In this document: one piece after another, positions 24,167 through 37,312 of the stretch
Position numbering within the stretch: the stretch's first letter is position 1
Layout: the number at the start of each line of letters is the position of its first letter
Source of the DNA: Annona cherimola
Lineage: Eukaryota; Streptophyta; Magnoliopsida; Magnoliales; Annonaceae
NCBI GenBank assembly: GCA_030490835.1
Contig: CM059971.1
Span: forward strand, 57,956,012 to 58,020,011
Direction of reading: 5' to 3'
Length of the DNA: 64,000 nucleotides
Program-made: the position numbers and the translations under genes
Notes under the pieces: model-generated
Told to the model about the DNA's origin: nothing
Databases searched by the model: none
What the model saw: only the letters and a program-made list of their open reading frames with translations

Positions 24167-26897
24167 CTATAGTATGTCTGGCTGCGCAAGTTGTTTAGGT
24201 GCAATCAACCCAAGAGATACCAAGTCCTTCATAAAATCATAATCATCATATATGTGTATGGATTCTTCCAACTGCAGAGCATGCAACAATCATTCAATAA
24301 TAAAAACAAAAACTCACACGATAATTTGTGGACAATCAGTAGCTGACAACTCGTCAATTTTACCTTCTGAAGTGCTGCTCTTGCAACTTGTCTCTGTGTC
24401 TCAATTGCTTTCTTTCTTTTAATTTTCTTGGAGTAGCACACTGGGTTCTTATGATCAGATCCATTCTAACATGATGAAAAAAGTTTCAATATAGGTGTAG
24501 AAATGCCAGTGAAAGATAGCTTACTAAGAATTTAATAATTACCAAAGCCAATCATAAGCAAAAAAAAAATTTCCAAAAAAAAAAGCAAGAAAACAGATAC
24601 ATACAACAATCAATCAATAAGAAAAGCAAAAACTCACATAATAATATGTTAATTACTAGTAGCTGACAACTCATCAATTTTACCTTTTGAAGTACTTCCC
24701 TTGCAGCTTTTATCTCAATCTCAGTTGATTTCTTCCTTTCAATTTTATTGTCATAGCATACTAGGCTCTTATGATCAGCTCCATTCTACTATGATGAAGG
24801 TACTTTCAATATAGGTGTAGAAATGCCAATGAATGATAACTTATTAAGACTTCAATACTTATCGAAGCCAACAATAAGCAAAATAAAAAAGAGAAAAACA
24901 GATACAGAAATAAGCCATAAAAGAAGTTACCTGTTTGGTCGTTGCACTCAATTTGTCCACAACTGCAATTTTTAAAAATGAAACAGTCATTGAGTTATCC
25001 AAATACACACTGCATCAAAAATGTTAACCATGACAAGACAACAATGTACTAGGTTGAGAAGCAAACTGCAATTCTAGAACTCATTTGTTTGAGACAAATC
25101 TAGCAAATGCACCAATAAGTACGATCATGACCAAACAATTTACATGTCAGGCTTCTGCACATTGACAATCTGAGAATTCCATACTGGACAGCCAGTCAAA
25201 TATAAAAATAAAAGATGTTTTAGGCTTCTGCAAATTGACAATCCAAGAACTCCAAACTTGACATCCAATCACGTATCAAAAATAAATGATGTCCAACAGT
25301 AGGACTCAAATACAATTTTTATTGTTTAAGTTGCCTCATTGCAAGGCCACAACTCATCAATAGTTTTGCTACCATATGGACAACTTAGTTCATAAATCAC
25401 ACATTGCAGAATTATTAGGTTATCAACCACAAACAGAGTCCAGAACATTATTTAGTATTTACAAACTAAAATCCCAAATTGAATTCCAAAGAAATAATAA
25501 AGCAAGATGAAAATTTCTGCTATTAAAAGAAAGACAACAACGAAAAAAAAAGCCATAATATTGTATAGATTGCGAGAGAAGTCCTAGAACACCAACTGCT
25601 TGAAAGAAAATCACGAGCATTATCTGAGTTTGATTCCACCATGGTGTACTATTTCTTTGTGTTTGATCCCACCACCACATCCAGTTGCTTAGGTGCCAAC
25701 AGACCAATTCTAAGCAGAGATTTCTTCAGAATCTCCATTTTGGAAGCTGTAATCACCTCCAAACTTGGCTTGGACTGAAATAACAATATCAAAACCTTTC
25801 AAGTCAGCTTCAGGATATAATATGGAAATTTTACAGATCACTAGAAAACTGAACTACTTGGTTTTAGAAAGAATTTAAAATTTCATTCTACCTTTCTACG
25901 TTGTTGCTTTGGTGTTGTTTGACCTTTCTTTTTGAACACAGTCCTGCTTGCAATCTTAATTTTGAAACTATCACTGCTACTGTCGAATTTGACATTGGCA
26001 GTCCTCTTTTAAGTTCTATTTGGCCTGAAAGAAAAGAATGTCAAATCAGCATATGACATTCAACTGAAGTCAAGTATAATCTAAATTACATTTTTTGGTC
26101 AGTCCTGTGTCTGTCTAAACATTTAACTGAAAGGGAGAGCTGGACTGCATAATATGCTGAAATGTAAAAATTCCAAAGCCCATGCATGAATTCATGATAC
26201 TCGCTGATGAACAATTCCAAAGCCCATGCACGAATTCAACCCTAACCCTATTGGTAAATCTTCGACCCAACCCTATCCTCAACCCTATTTTTCAAACCTC
26301 AACCCAGCCTAAATAAACCCTACAAAAATCAGTCTGGGTCAGATGAAAATCAGGGCAATAAATCAAGCAATTTATTGAAAAAATATACCATTCGAACTAA
26401 TAAGAGCTGGGCTAAGGCTAAATTATTCAAACACAACTTAAAATCCAAGCCTTAATAGCATCCAAAAAATCTGTTTGAAATACAGGTCTATAACTTATTT
26501 AAAATGAGTATTCATATCAAAAAGAAAAGAACCCCATTGGCGACCCCAAAAAAAAAAAAAATACAGGGAAAGCGTATAACTCTGTTAAAATATTTCGTTT
26601 AAATTGTTGTATGCCTACCATATGGAAATGAATAAAAACAGTGCATATGGGCTTTGATAATAAAAAACCGACCATAATCTACAGCCTAAGGTCCTGGGAA
26701 ATCTTAATTATTAGAGCAGGATTGATGGAATTAGAGAAAAGAAGCGGAAAATAGAAAATTCCAGATTCGATCGCGGTGGGAGATAATGAAAAATACACCT
26801 GTGCATCAAGTGAGCAAATTTGAGCGGCCGTGGTTGTTGGAGTAATTGAAAAGCAGCAATCTTCCTCCATGGTCCCTGGCCCTCTTCTCAGATCCAT
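24167..26897 (-). pseudogene. Unrecognised multi-exon gene, copy 1 (disabled)
   Basis: Exon-like segments on the minus strand, each with AG before and GT after where expected: 26799-26897 (ATG start, 33 codons), 25892-26024, about 25459-25774, 24931-24962 (32 nt), 24684-24785, 24364-24465, and 24167-24271 ending in TAG. The two 102-nt exons are duplicates of each other, both with HK and a CY followed by a basic IERKK-like stretch. The last exon contains LGLIAPKQL, echoing LLAPKQL in exon 3, so a module is repeated. Lesions: TAG and a one-base insertion in exon 2, and TAG after NTKK in exon 3. The late exons are intact. I do not recognise the family; no enzyme motif is visible. Introns carry repeats. 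Confidence 0.55.
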
Positions 26898-27029
26898 TTT
26901 TTCTTCACTTGGCACGAAGAAAAACAGAGAGGTGAACGGATTAATGGTAAGGAAGAGAAATGTGTGGGCGGGCGGGGCGTGCAGGTGCGGAAACATAATC
27001 AGACACAACTCCAAGATCATGTTTTCCAC

Positions 27030-27175
27030 AATCTTGATCAGCAAGGAAGGGAAAGAGAACCAGGGAAATAGGGAGCGGGGGCCGCAGAGATTCTTGATCG
27101 GAGAGGAAGGGAAAGGGGGATAGAGAGTGGGGGACGCAGTGACAATCTTGTTCGGGGAGGAAGGGAGGAAGAGGG
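27030..27175. repeat. GC-rich minisatellite upstream of gene copy 1
   Basis: About two to three tandem units built around AATCTTGATCGG, GAGGAAGGGA and GGGGGACGCAG. The same array at 40640-40965 (copy 3) has about five units. It lies just 5-prime of the putative first exon. Confidence 0.75.
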
Positions 27176-27285
27176 AACCGCTAAAGACGCTGGAAGCACA
27201 GCAGCTCCTCGCCGGCTCGCCGGAAGCGAGGAAGATGGCAGGGAGAGCGAGAGCGGGAAAGGAAGAGGCCCACAGCAGCAACTTC

Positions 27286-27865
27286 AGGTGTGTTTGGTAA
27301 TTTGCAAAAGTCGTCAAGTTAAAACTTTTTAATCTAAAACTTTTCACTTTTCATAACTATTATTTTTTAAATTATTTTTTACATATCTTTCCATACAATA
27401 ATCTTACTTTTCAATCATTTCTACACAACTACCAATACAACTAACCTATTTATTTTAAATTTATTCTTTTTTACTCCTAATCATTACCTCTACAATATCA
27501 CATCATTTGACAACTTTTATTCTTCAAAAGTTTTCATCAAAAGTTTTATTCATTACCAAATGATATGATATGTTAAAGATGCAAGGGTGTCTCCGGAAAT
27601 GGATAAACTTTCGATAAAAAATTTTAAAAAGTAAAAGTTGTGAAATGATATGATATAATAAAAATAATAATGATAAGTAAAGAAAATAAAGTTAAAATAG
27701 ATAGATTAGTTACGTTATTAGTTATATAGAAATGATTGAAAAGTAGATTAGTTGTATAGGAAAATGTAAAAAATTGATTAAAAAATATAATAATTATAGA
27801 TAGTGAAAAGTTTTAGATTGAAAAGTTTTAACTTGACATTTTTTACTTCTTACCAAACACACCCT
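27286..27865. mobile_element. Long-TIR foldback MITE
   Basis: The ends AGGTGTGTTTGGTAA and TTACCAAACACACCCT are near-perfect inverted repeats. The whole 580 bp folds back imperfectly: AACTTTTTAATCTAAAACTTTT on the left pairs with AAAAGTTTTAGATTGAAAAGTT on the right. No transposase is present. It lies upstream of exon 1 of gene copy 1, and no counterpart is seen in unit C at the matching place (about 41056). The target duplication is not clear, so the superfamily is open (hAT or Mutator-like are candidates). Confidence 0.8.
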
Positions 27866-28144
27866 AAATCAACAAAATTATATACATATCAATCGGGTCG
27901 GTCCATCCCGGGTGGGATTATACCAGACCTTATTTTTAGAAACGTCCGTGGTGACGCCCTAATCCTTCTCTTTAGTTTTGCTAGGCAAATCTATACCGTC
28001 CATGTTGTTTGGGGATAATTTACGAAAAGAATAATAATAAAATCTGTTGATCGATTTTTTTCATGACTAAAAAGGGGTGGAAATTAAATAAAAAAAAGGG
28101 GATAAAAAAGCCAGATTAAAAAAAATGAGATGAAAAAGATTCTT

Positions 28145-28663
28145 GGGGCTCGTTTGGATATTAAAAATTTTTCAATCTAAAACTTTCTACTTTCTATAAT
28201 TAAATTATTTTTTTATTTTTTTACATTTTTTATGAAACTATCTTATTTTTCAATTATTTGAATATAATTACTCATACAACTAACGTATTTATTTTAATTT
28301 TAATTTATTTACTCATTATCATCATCCCTATCATATCCCATTATTTTCTCATTATTTGAAAACTTCTACACCAAAAATTATTTATTTAAAATTTTATCAC
28401 TTCTCAAATACACTCTTTCTCTTCTTCCACTATTGCAATTTGCTAACATTAATGGTATGTTAGATAATATGGAAAAAGGTTGAAAATTTGTTGTAAGGAA
28501 AAGTTTTAAGACGGTGCAAGAGTGATGTAATTAGATAAAATTCGCAACAGAGGGTAAATATATGAAAGAACGTATAGAAATCATCAAAAAGCATAATAAT
28601 TATATAAAATAGTTATGTGAAAAAGCAATAGAAATTTTTTTATGCATTTACCAAACGCATCCT
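28145..28663. mobile_element. Second foldback MITE, unit B copy
   Basis: It starts GGGGCTCGTTTGGATA and ends TTTACCAAACGCATCCT, with weaker inverted termini than the MITE at 27286. The same element is at 41368-41884 in unit C, so it was present before the duplication. It is non-coding. Confidence 0.6.
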
Positions 28664-30389
28664 AAAGTCCCCTTTTTATTTCATGTTTCGAAAACAATTA
28701 TTTAAAAAAAATAAAAATTTTATACTCGCCGCTTGACTAATCTTGTATAGGCCTGCGTATTGGACAAAAAAACAAAAAATTAAAAAAAGAACCCTTCACC
28801 TCCGCATGACTCCCATGTGTAACTAGATATGGTGAATCCTCAATTACCACTCCCACATATACGCTCTCATACACTAAATGTAGCATCATTTGTTTAACTT
28901 AAAGACTAATTTTCATTTATCTTTAAAAATATATATTCATGTATTCGTTATGAAAAATATTTAAATAGTAAAATGTGATTGAATGCACCCAGAGTGCACT
29001 TAGGCTCGGTGCACCCAAGTGTATTTAACTTTTTATTATTTTTTTGAAATTTTTTTTTACAACTATTAATTTAAGTGTATGTAATATATACTAATCAAAA
29101 AAAGTGTATTTAACATACATATCAAGTTTTACTATTTTTTTAGATTTGTAAATATTTTTTTGGATTTTTTAAATCAGTAGCATTTCACTAATTTTAAATT
29201 ATTAAAATTCCACTGATTTTTTAAAAAAAAAAATCTATAAATTTTCGAAATTTGTAAAACTTAATACACATATTAAATATACTTAGATTAACAATTATAT
29301 GAAAAATTTTAAAAATGAATTTTTACACCTGAGTGCATAGGAACAGGGTTCTTAAATATATTAACATATGTATTAGAATATAATAATACTTTATAAAATT
29401 ATTTATCCACATATTATTAATATTTAAGATGGTTTCGATGTTGAAAATACAACTTTAAAATCTAATGCAGCATTAAACTATTTTATTATATTGATTTTAT
29501 AATTTTTTAGGTGAGGTCATGCATATTGATACTAGAAAAATGATAGGATTTCCATGACAATATCAGTTATGTTAATATATAATAAATAGAGTGGATTTTT
29601 TTAATTAATCATCAAAGTATAAAAAATAAAGTTATATATAATTACATAGAAGTAGAGTTTCACAAAAATGAAAGTCATACATATATATATGGAGCATGAT
29701 AACACGTTATGCACGTTTTTTAGGTTTTAATTTTTTTGTTTTCTTTCATTTTTATATAGGCCAAAGTGTATTTATTTCATATACCAAATTTTACCATTTT
29801 ATAAAATTTCAAAGAGTAAAATTTAGCCAACTATTAAAAATTATTGATCTCAATTTAATGGCTAAACTCAATAAGGGGTGAATTAATGTAAGGACCATGT
29901 TTTTTATAACCTTTTCCAAGCCATAATGTAATTTACGAATATGTTGCTGAAAATTAATAATATTAGTGTAGTGTACAACATATATAAACACGACATCTAA
30001 GGAACGTGCAGTGTATACAGGTATATATGATAATCTTTGCATGTTACGTTATATGGGACATCATTCACAAGCATGTTAAACATGAGTACAAGCTATACAC
30101 TAGCATATTTTTATAGCTACATCACTTGTTTATGATATGATTTTATTAGTATTGATTAAGAGGTGTATGATTGACACATTACTTGAGGTATTATGACTAT
30201 CTTGAACCTCGCAAAGTAGGTACCGAAAATTTTAATTTATTAAGTTGTATGGGTGAGAAAGCAAGTTGCAAATTATAATGGGGCTATGCTTGTCTCGGTG
30301 AGGGCCTTGTCAAAAGAGAGGCCCGTCTTGACTAGGGCTTCATTCTTGCGAGCGACCCTTCTACCCTCTTCTTCTCCTCTCTTTTTTAT
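28664..30389. other. AT-rich non-coding part of unit B
   Basis: No gene. It is homologous to 41885-42870 plus 47525-48158 (unit C) and, inverted, to 34366-35208. It contains the intact target site of E2 at 29749-29753. Repeated GTGCACCC-type strings occur near 28985-29020. Confidence 0.7.
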
Positions 30390-32075
30390 TGTGAACTTAA
30401 CTAGCAAATTAAGTATAATCAAGATTTTGATGATTAATAATCTAAATTTGAGAATTTAAAGGAACAAACATGTGTGTTATAATGTTTTAAGTTGGAAGTT
30501 TTCAAAAACAAGACACGACAGACCAATTGGCAGAGTCAAGTCAACTCAGGCATTGACTTCAAGTCGATACCCAAGTCAATTGCAAGACCGACTTCAACAG
30601 CTATTTTTCTATCAGACATGAAATTGTGGACACGTGAGCAGGCGAAGTCGTAACGAAGTTGACTTCGCATACGACTTGGGTCAAGTTGCAACCCAAGTAG
30701 ACTCAGCATGCAACTTGAGAAACTTCAAGCCACCAATGGAGAATCTGGAGAAGTCAAATCCCACCCCAAGTCGACTTCATTACGTAACTTAAGTGAAGTC
30801 TCAACTCAAGTCGACTCAACTTCGAGAATTGGGTAACACAAGAGTAAAACATTTTGAAGTTCCAAGCATATAATAGATACTGAAGTTGTACACGCAAGTC
30901 AACTCTACTTACGACTTGGGTCAAGTTGCAAGCCAAGTCGACCCAGTATATTACTTGGACACCAAAGGAAATCAAACTTTTTAGAAATGAGCTCAAAAGT
31001 CATTAAATGGAATTCAACAACACATATCTTGATTAATCAAAAAGAAGTGCAACAAATTAAAGATCAAAGTATAAAGGATTGAAGTCTAAAGCATATGACT
31101 CAATGTAAAGAAAGTCATATCCCAAGATTAATGAAATTTGAGTAAAAAGGAGCTAAAACATGAAGGCAATAGAGCACAAAAGTCAAAGCACTCAAGTAGA
31201 CTTCACTTACTACTTGGGTCGAGTCCCAGACGAAGTCGTCTTTAAAATGGAACTTTGAGCTATACACAAGAAGAAAATCTCTAGGAAAGGAAATGAAGAG
31301 GCTAAAGTCACAACTCGAATTGACTCCAGATGCAACTTAGATAGTAACAGTTGAAAAATTCGAACGTTGATGCATTTAATGCGCGCCACCTATCCTCTAA
31401 TATTCGAAATGACTCCTTTATTTAAAACACGACAATGAGAGTTATAAGGGTTAGCTAGAGCATTCATTGAGCCTCCTTCTCTCTTATAAGCAATCAAGTG
31501 TTCATTAAGTGATCTACTAAGAAAAACTCCATTAATCACTACGAGAGTTGCAAGTGTCATCAATCTCAAGCTTCCAAGAGTTCTTTCCTATACTGAATCT
31601 TCTATACACAATCTGTAACATATAAACTTTCTTTATAACTCACTTTGTTGTATTATTACTTGGCCTGATGTTGGAGATCAAAGCCGAGTAAAGACCAGTA
31701 ATGTATGGTTGGAGTGAGACTCGCTGTCTACTTGTGTTGTAATTGTAAACATCCCCTAAACTTATAATCTAGAAGAGAGCAAAATCTCTAATTGTTTTTC
31801 AATTGAAATAGTGAAATCCAAGATAGAAAGGTGTGTTCTTAAAAGAGTGAAGTAGGGAGGATCATCTTGAACATCTATAAGTTCTTTTGTTTGCAACTTG
31901 TGATTGATTTGCTTTATTACTCTCTACATTTTTATTCAAGGAGATAAAGTTTATAAGGTTATAAGGTTAAGTATTTATCTATCAAAAGAATTTTAAAGAA
32001 CTCTATTCTACTCTTTCCCTTTTGGGTTTTGCCACAAACTCAGGGTTAATAGTTTGTTTCCTTTCCTTCCTGTTT
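30390..32075 (+). mobile_element. Copia-LTR-like block in unit B, uninterrupted
   Basis: It starts near TGTGAACTTAACTAG after a pyrimidine run. It has a first third rich in AAGTCGACTT-type motifs, then AAATTCGAACGTTGATG, a TATA-like TTTATTTAAA near 31418, and a transcript-like region with GGAGTGAGACTCG. The same order is found inverted in the right-edge copia LTR. No primer-binding site follows, so it is probably a solo or truncated LTR of a related copia family. The right end is approximate. This copy is the best reference for units A and C. Confidence 0.6.
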
Positions 32076-33325
32076 ACCCTTCTTCCTAGTGTTTGACCCA
32101 GTCCTAAACTTCTCATAAAATTTTCTAAACTACTTTGAAGATTGCTGATTCATATCAAGAGAACTCTAAATCTCAAATATCCGAGTTTAGAGTTGATGTT
32201 CTTAGGGGAAATCACGATCGAAGTAAGTAGATATTTCCCTTCTCGAGTTAATGAGGGAATCTCCTCTTAAACGTATTATACAACTAGTGGAAGTAGATAC
32301 TATCCAAGAAACTTCATAGTTAAGGCATTTTAAGATTCAGACAAGCTTGGATTAGATGGATTCACGGGAAATTGGATATCATTATGTAGGTTTGGTGAAA
32401 CATATATTTGTAGTTTTCGCGGCACTATGATGTAGTATAGCTTGAGTGTGGTTAATTGATATGGAGAACTAGAAGTCTACCCCTTTAATACTTATCAGGT
32501 GTTCGGTGGAAGGCTTATGTGACAGTTGGTTCGCTAAATTCAAGTATATGTTTATTGATTTTAATGATGTTATACGTGTGGTTTATGATGTTCATTTCAT
32601 ATGTATGGGATGGTGTACCATTCGAGATAAGTGACAACAATTTGATAGTTCAATGCATGAGTATGTTGTATCACAAAATTTTGGATACAACTATAAGTAA
32701 CGAGTTATGTGGATGTATAGGATTGTTCACAGTCATTTATTGATATGTGAAAATGATTGTTCGTAACCCTAAATTGACACGAGGAAAGGGTTACACATGG
32801 CCCGTTAAAGACACGCAACTATATACATGTTTTCTTTTGCATGGGTGTTCATTCCACATTGCGCATGATCATTTAGGAGTTGACATACCACATCATTGTC
32901 ATGACATGTGTATCATGGGTCCTATTTGCTTTTATTTTTGGGTTAACTGCTATCTACTTACTGAGTTTATTTAAACTCAAGTGATTTGTTTTTTTACTTT
33001 TAGTTCATGGAGTAGATGAGACATCTCGGGATGGGGTTGGAGGAGAGCAAGACCCTAGAGACTTAACTCAATAGATTAGGGCTTTTTTTGGCTATTTTTC
33101 TTGGGCTTGTACTTTTATTTAATACTAATGAATGTAAATACTTGCTTACTTAACTCAACTGTGGTGAAAATGTTACACTTGTTTATTTTAAACCTGACTA
33201 CAAACTATGCGAATGTAGATATGATGATATTTTCATTTACCTCATTTTATAATGATGGAATTTGAGGACTTTCTAATTACATGGTTGTCTTTATGGTATG
33301 ATCATTCCCAATAGGCTGACTTAAA
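32076..33325. other. Unit B segment absent from unit A
   Basis: This is present in unit C (51966-52396 and 56364-56728, cut by E4 and the copia) but missing from unit A, where flanking sequences join directly near 5477. Strings such as TTACTGAGTTTATTTAAACT and GGGTTGGAGGAGAGCAAGAC near 32957-33045 have the look of a gypsy LTR, but no target duplication was found. The frames of 74-75 codons here are not credible genes. Confidence 0.5.
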
Positions 33326-34352
33326 TTATTAAGGTTAACAATAATTTGGTAAACTTCTTCCAAATTCCGTAATCTGACATATGTGTAGGGCCCCTGGTTT
33401 TCCTAAGGGGCTTATTATCAGCTGGTGAAAAATTTTTAATTAATCCAACATAATCATAAATCAATTAATTGAAAGGTAATTCTATCATTATTTATTAATT
33501 CATATGAAATTTACATGTTAATTGAGTCACTGATTCATAGGGAATTTGTTTTTGATCCTCCAAAGATTCCTCAATAATATTTGAATTTGATGATTCTATG
33601 CATTATTCTCTAAAAATATTCAAACACTTCATTTTCCCATTGGATGACTAGAAGATAAAAATAAAACATAAATTAAACTATTAATTACAAGATCATATTA
33701 TAAACGATACTAATTTTTATTATCTCATAAATAATATTCAAACACTTTCTTTTTGCCATTGTCTTGACTAATTGGAAAAATTCTCTTCCCATAAATGTTC
33801 GAACATTTGCCATTTGACCCTTCTAGCATCCAATGGCCCATATTTTATCCGCCTAATCCACTGATAACTAAGATGGTATGCACACTTATTTTTTAATATT
33901 TTACCAATCTTACCATGTTATACCAAATTTCATTAACTTAACATAAACATGATTTTCCCATGTATTTTTTTTTCTCATTTTTCCATTTTGCTAAACGAAC
34001 CTTGTCATATCCAATTTTATTAAATTGACATAAATATAATTAACGTAGCTAATAAATAATTTTTAAAAAAGGAATCTTAAAAGAGTAAAAAATTAGAAGA
34101 TTAATATTGCAGTATCTTTTCTAATTTTCTTCCATTTTTATGCAACTCCCAAAGATATTAAGTGCCTCTAAATTAAAAATTATAATACATGTAATCTACA
34201 ATATTATGTTGTCTTTTATGTTATTTTAAATTTTTATAAAAATATTCACGCTCTTCCATATCATATATAATTACCTAAACTAGTTGATAAATAAATAAAA
34301 ATTATATATTTATAATCAATATTAATTATGCTTATTTGAAATATATTATTAC
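33326..34352. other. Right end of unit B, AT-rich
   Basis: This matches 5477-6265 of unit A. It has about 0.2 kb extra around 33960-34190 that ends in the same ATACATGTAATCTACAATATT context. Homology stops near 34352, close to the start of the inverted copy. No gene. Confidence 0.7.
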
Positions 34353-34365
34353 TTCTTTCATAACC

Positions 34366-37312
34366 AAGTGATGTAGCTACAAAAACATGCTAGTGTATAG
34401 CTTGTACTCATGTCTAACATGCATGTGAATGATGTCCCTTACAACATAACATGCCAAAATTATAATATATGCATGCATGCGCTACACGTCCCTTAATGTC
34501 TACATACGTTGTACAATACCCTAATATAATTAATTCTTAACAATATATTCGTAAATTATAGTCTGGGAAGGGTAATAAAAAAACATGGTCCTTACATTAA
34601 TTCACCCCTTCTTGAGTTTAGCCATTAAATCGGGATCAATAACTTTTAGTAGTTGACTAAATTTTTACTCTTCAAAATTCTATAAAATGATAAAATTTGG
34701 TATATAAAATAAATACACTTTGGCCCATATAAAAAATGGAAGAAAACAAAAAATATTAAAACCTAAAAAAGATGATCACATGTTATCATGTTCCATATAT
34801 ACATGACTTTCATTTTTGTGGAACTCTGCTTCTATGTAATTATATATAACTTTTTTTTTTTACTTTGATGATTAATAAAAAAAATCCAATCTATTCATTA
34901 TATATTAGCATAACTAATATTGTCATAGAAATCCTACCATTTTTATAAAATCAATATGCATGGCCTTATGTAAAAAATTTTAAAATCAATATAATAAAAT
35001 AGTTTAATACTACATTATAATTTTAAAGTTGTATTTTCAATATCCCAAAGATATAAATATTAATAATATGTGGATAAATAATTTTATAAATTATTATTAT
35101 ATTATAATACATATGTTAATATATTTAAAAGCCCTGTTCCTAAGTGCACCTCGAGTGCATTCAATCACATCTTTATATTTAAATATTTTATATAACTTAC
35201 ACATGAACATTTCAGCATATTATGCAGTCCAGCTCGCCCTTTTAGTTAAATGTTTAGACATAGACAAGACTGACCAAAAAATGTAATTTAGATTATACTT
35301 GACTTCAGTTGAATGTCATACGCTGATTCGACATGCTTTTCTTTCAGGCCAAAAAGAACTTAAAGAGAACTGCCAATGTCAAATTCGACAGCAGTAGTGA
35401 TAGTTTCAAAATCAAGATTGCAAGCAGGACTATGTTCAAAAAGAAAGATCAAACAACACCAAAGCAACAATATAGAAAGGTAGAATGAAGTTTTGAATTC
35501 TTTCTAAAACCAAGCAGTTCAGTTTTCTAGTGATCTGTAAAATTTTCATATTATATCCTGAAGCTGACTTAAAAGGTTTTGATACTGTTATTTTAGTCCA
35601 AGCCAAGTTTGGAGGTGATTACAGCTTCCAAAATGGAGATTCTGAAGAAATCTCTGCTTAGAATTAGCGGTGGTCTGTTGGCACCTAAGCAACTGGATGT
35701 GGCGGTGGGATCAAACACAAAGAAACAATGCACCATGGTAGAATCAAACTCAGATAATGCTCGTGATTTTCTTTCAAGTGGTTGGTGTTCTAGGACTTCT
35801 TTCACAATCTTTGCAATATTATGGCTATTTTTCGTTGTTGTGTTTCTTTTAAGAGCAGAAATTTTCACCTTGCTTTATTATTTCTTTGGAATTCAATTTA
35901 GTTTGAAAATATAAATAATGTCCTGGACTCTGTTTGTGGTTGATATCCTAATGATTCTGCAATATGTGATTTATGAACTAAGTTGTCCATATGGTAGCAA
36001 AACTATTGATGAGTTGTGGCCTTGCAATGAGACAACTTAAACAATAAAAATTGTATTTGAGTCCTACTGTTGGACATCATTTATTTTTTATACGTGATTG
36101 GATGTCAAGTTTGGAGTTCCTGGATTATTAATTTGCAAAAGCCTAAAACATCTTTTATTTTTATATTTGACTGGATGTCTAGTTTGGAATTCCCAGATTG
36201 TCAATGTGCAGAAGTATGACATGTAAATTGTTTGGTCATGATCGTACTTATTGGTGCATTTGCTAGATTTGTCTCAAACAAATGAGTTCTAGAATTACAG
36301 TTTGTTTCTCAACCTAGTACCTTGTTGGCTTGTCATGGTCAATATTTTTGATGCAGTGTGTATTTGGATAACTCAAAGACTATTTTATTTTGTTAAAATT
36401 GCAGTTGTGGACAAATTGAGTGCAACGACCAAACAGGTAACCTCTTTTATGGCTTATTTCTGTATCTGTTTTTCTCTTTTTTATTTTGCTTATTGTTGGT
36501 TTTGATAACTATTGAAGTCTTAATAAGTTATCATTCATTGACATTTCTACGCCTATATTGAACCTACCTTCATCATAGTAGAATGGAGCTTATCATAAGA
36601 GCCCAGTATGCTATGACAAGAAAAATGAAAGGAAGAAATCAATCGGGATTAAGATAAAAGCTGCAAGGAAAGCACTTCAAAAAGTAAAATTGATGAGTTG
36701 GCAACTACTAGTAATGAACATATTATTATGTGCGTTTTTGCTTTTCTTATTGATTGATTGTTGTATATATCTATTTTCTTGCTTTTGTTTTTTTAAAAAA
36801 ATAATTTTGCTTATGAATGGCTTTGGTAATTATTAAATTCTTAGTAAGCTATCTTTCACTGGCATTTCTACACCTATATTAAAACTATTTTCATCATGTT
36901 AGAATGGATCTGATCATTAGAACCCTATGTGTTACTCCAAGAAAATTGAAAGAAAGAAAGCAATTGAGACACAGAGAAAAGATGCAAGAGAAGTACTTCA
37001 CAAGATAAAATTGACGAGTTGTTAGCTATTAATTGTTAACATATTATCGTGTTAGTTTTTGTTTTTTTTATTGAATAATTGTTGCATGCTTTGTAGTTGG
37101 AAGAATCCATACACATGATGATTATGATTTTATGAAGTACTTGGTATCTCTTGGGTTGATTCCACCTGAACAACTTGCGCAGCCAGACACATTATAAAAG
37201 TCTAGATAACACTTGAAGGAAGAGCGGATACTCTTTGGACAATTTTAATGTGAGTTGTTTTTCTAGTTAATCAATTGTCCCTGCATCCTGCTTCATATTT
37301 CCTTTGAAAATT
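34366..37312 (-). repeat. Inverted partial copy of the unit
   Basis: Read on the minus strand, this runs through the same sequence as unit C. 37312-35209 matches about 37432-39500, and 35208-34366 matches about 42170-42869 joined to 47525-47905. The roughly 2.7 kb in between (first exon, minisatellite and MITEs) is missing, with the deletion junction near 35208. Together with unit C it makes a near-palindrome around a short spacer. It lacks E2, so E2 arrived later in unit C. Confidence 0.85.
35348..37197 (+). pseudogene. Unrecognised gene, copy 2 (inverted, truncated)
   Basis: Exon-like parts on the plus strand: 35348-35479 (44 codons, intact), 35597-35914 (intact, ends with stop), 36405-36436, 36582-36683, 36903-37004 and 37097-37197. 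Exon 1 is deleted. The 36903 exon has an in-frame TAG and its donor GT is AT. The last exon has a 4-bp deletion that shifts the frame. Exon 3 ends in a strongly hydrophobic segment (TIFAILWLFFVVVFLL) followed by a charged residue, which would be a C-terminal membrane anchor if translation ends there. A splice from exon 3 to the 32-nt exon would instead remove it. It is not functional without exon 1. Confidence 0.55.

Larger units (their letters stand above)
24050..34352. repeat. Unit B: complete, uninterrupted copy of the duplicated block
   Basis: This is homologous to 37432-56728 (unit C) in the same order and orientation. Its right half also matches 1-6265 (unit A). Parts are present inverted at 34366-37312. 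None of E1-E4, the TRIM or the right-edge copia is present. Their empty target sites sit at 29749-29753 (E2), 31323-31327 (E1), about 31647-31651 (TRIM), 31916-31920 (E3), 32502-32506 (E4) and 32863-32867 (copia). It does carry a MITE at 27286-27865 that I do not find at the matching place in unit C. Confidence 0.88.

Noticed and set aside
26236..26300. CCCTAA-like strings as an interstitial telomere repeat
   Set aside because: Only two adjacent AACCCTA words, then degenerate variants; no array.
26679..27347. 222-codon minus frame as a gene
   Set aside because: It runs from the MITE terminus through the minisatellite and exon 1 into the intron. Only the 99-nt exon part is conserved as coding with a splice donor.
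32519..32974. Two consecutive plus frames of 74 and 75 codons
   Set aside because: The homologous unit C sequence (56380-56728) does not keep the frames open, and no motif is present.
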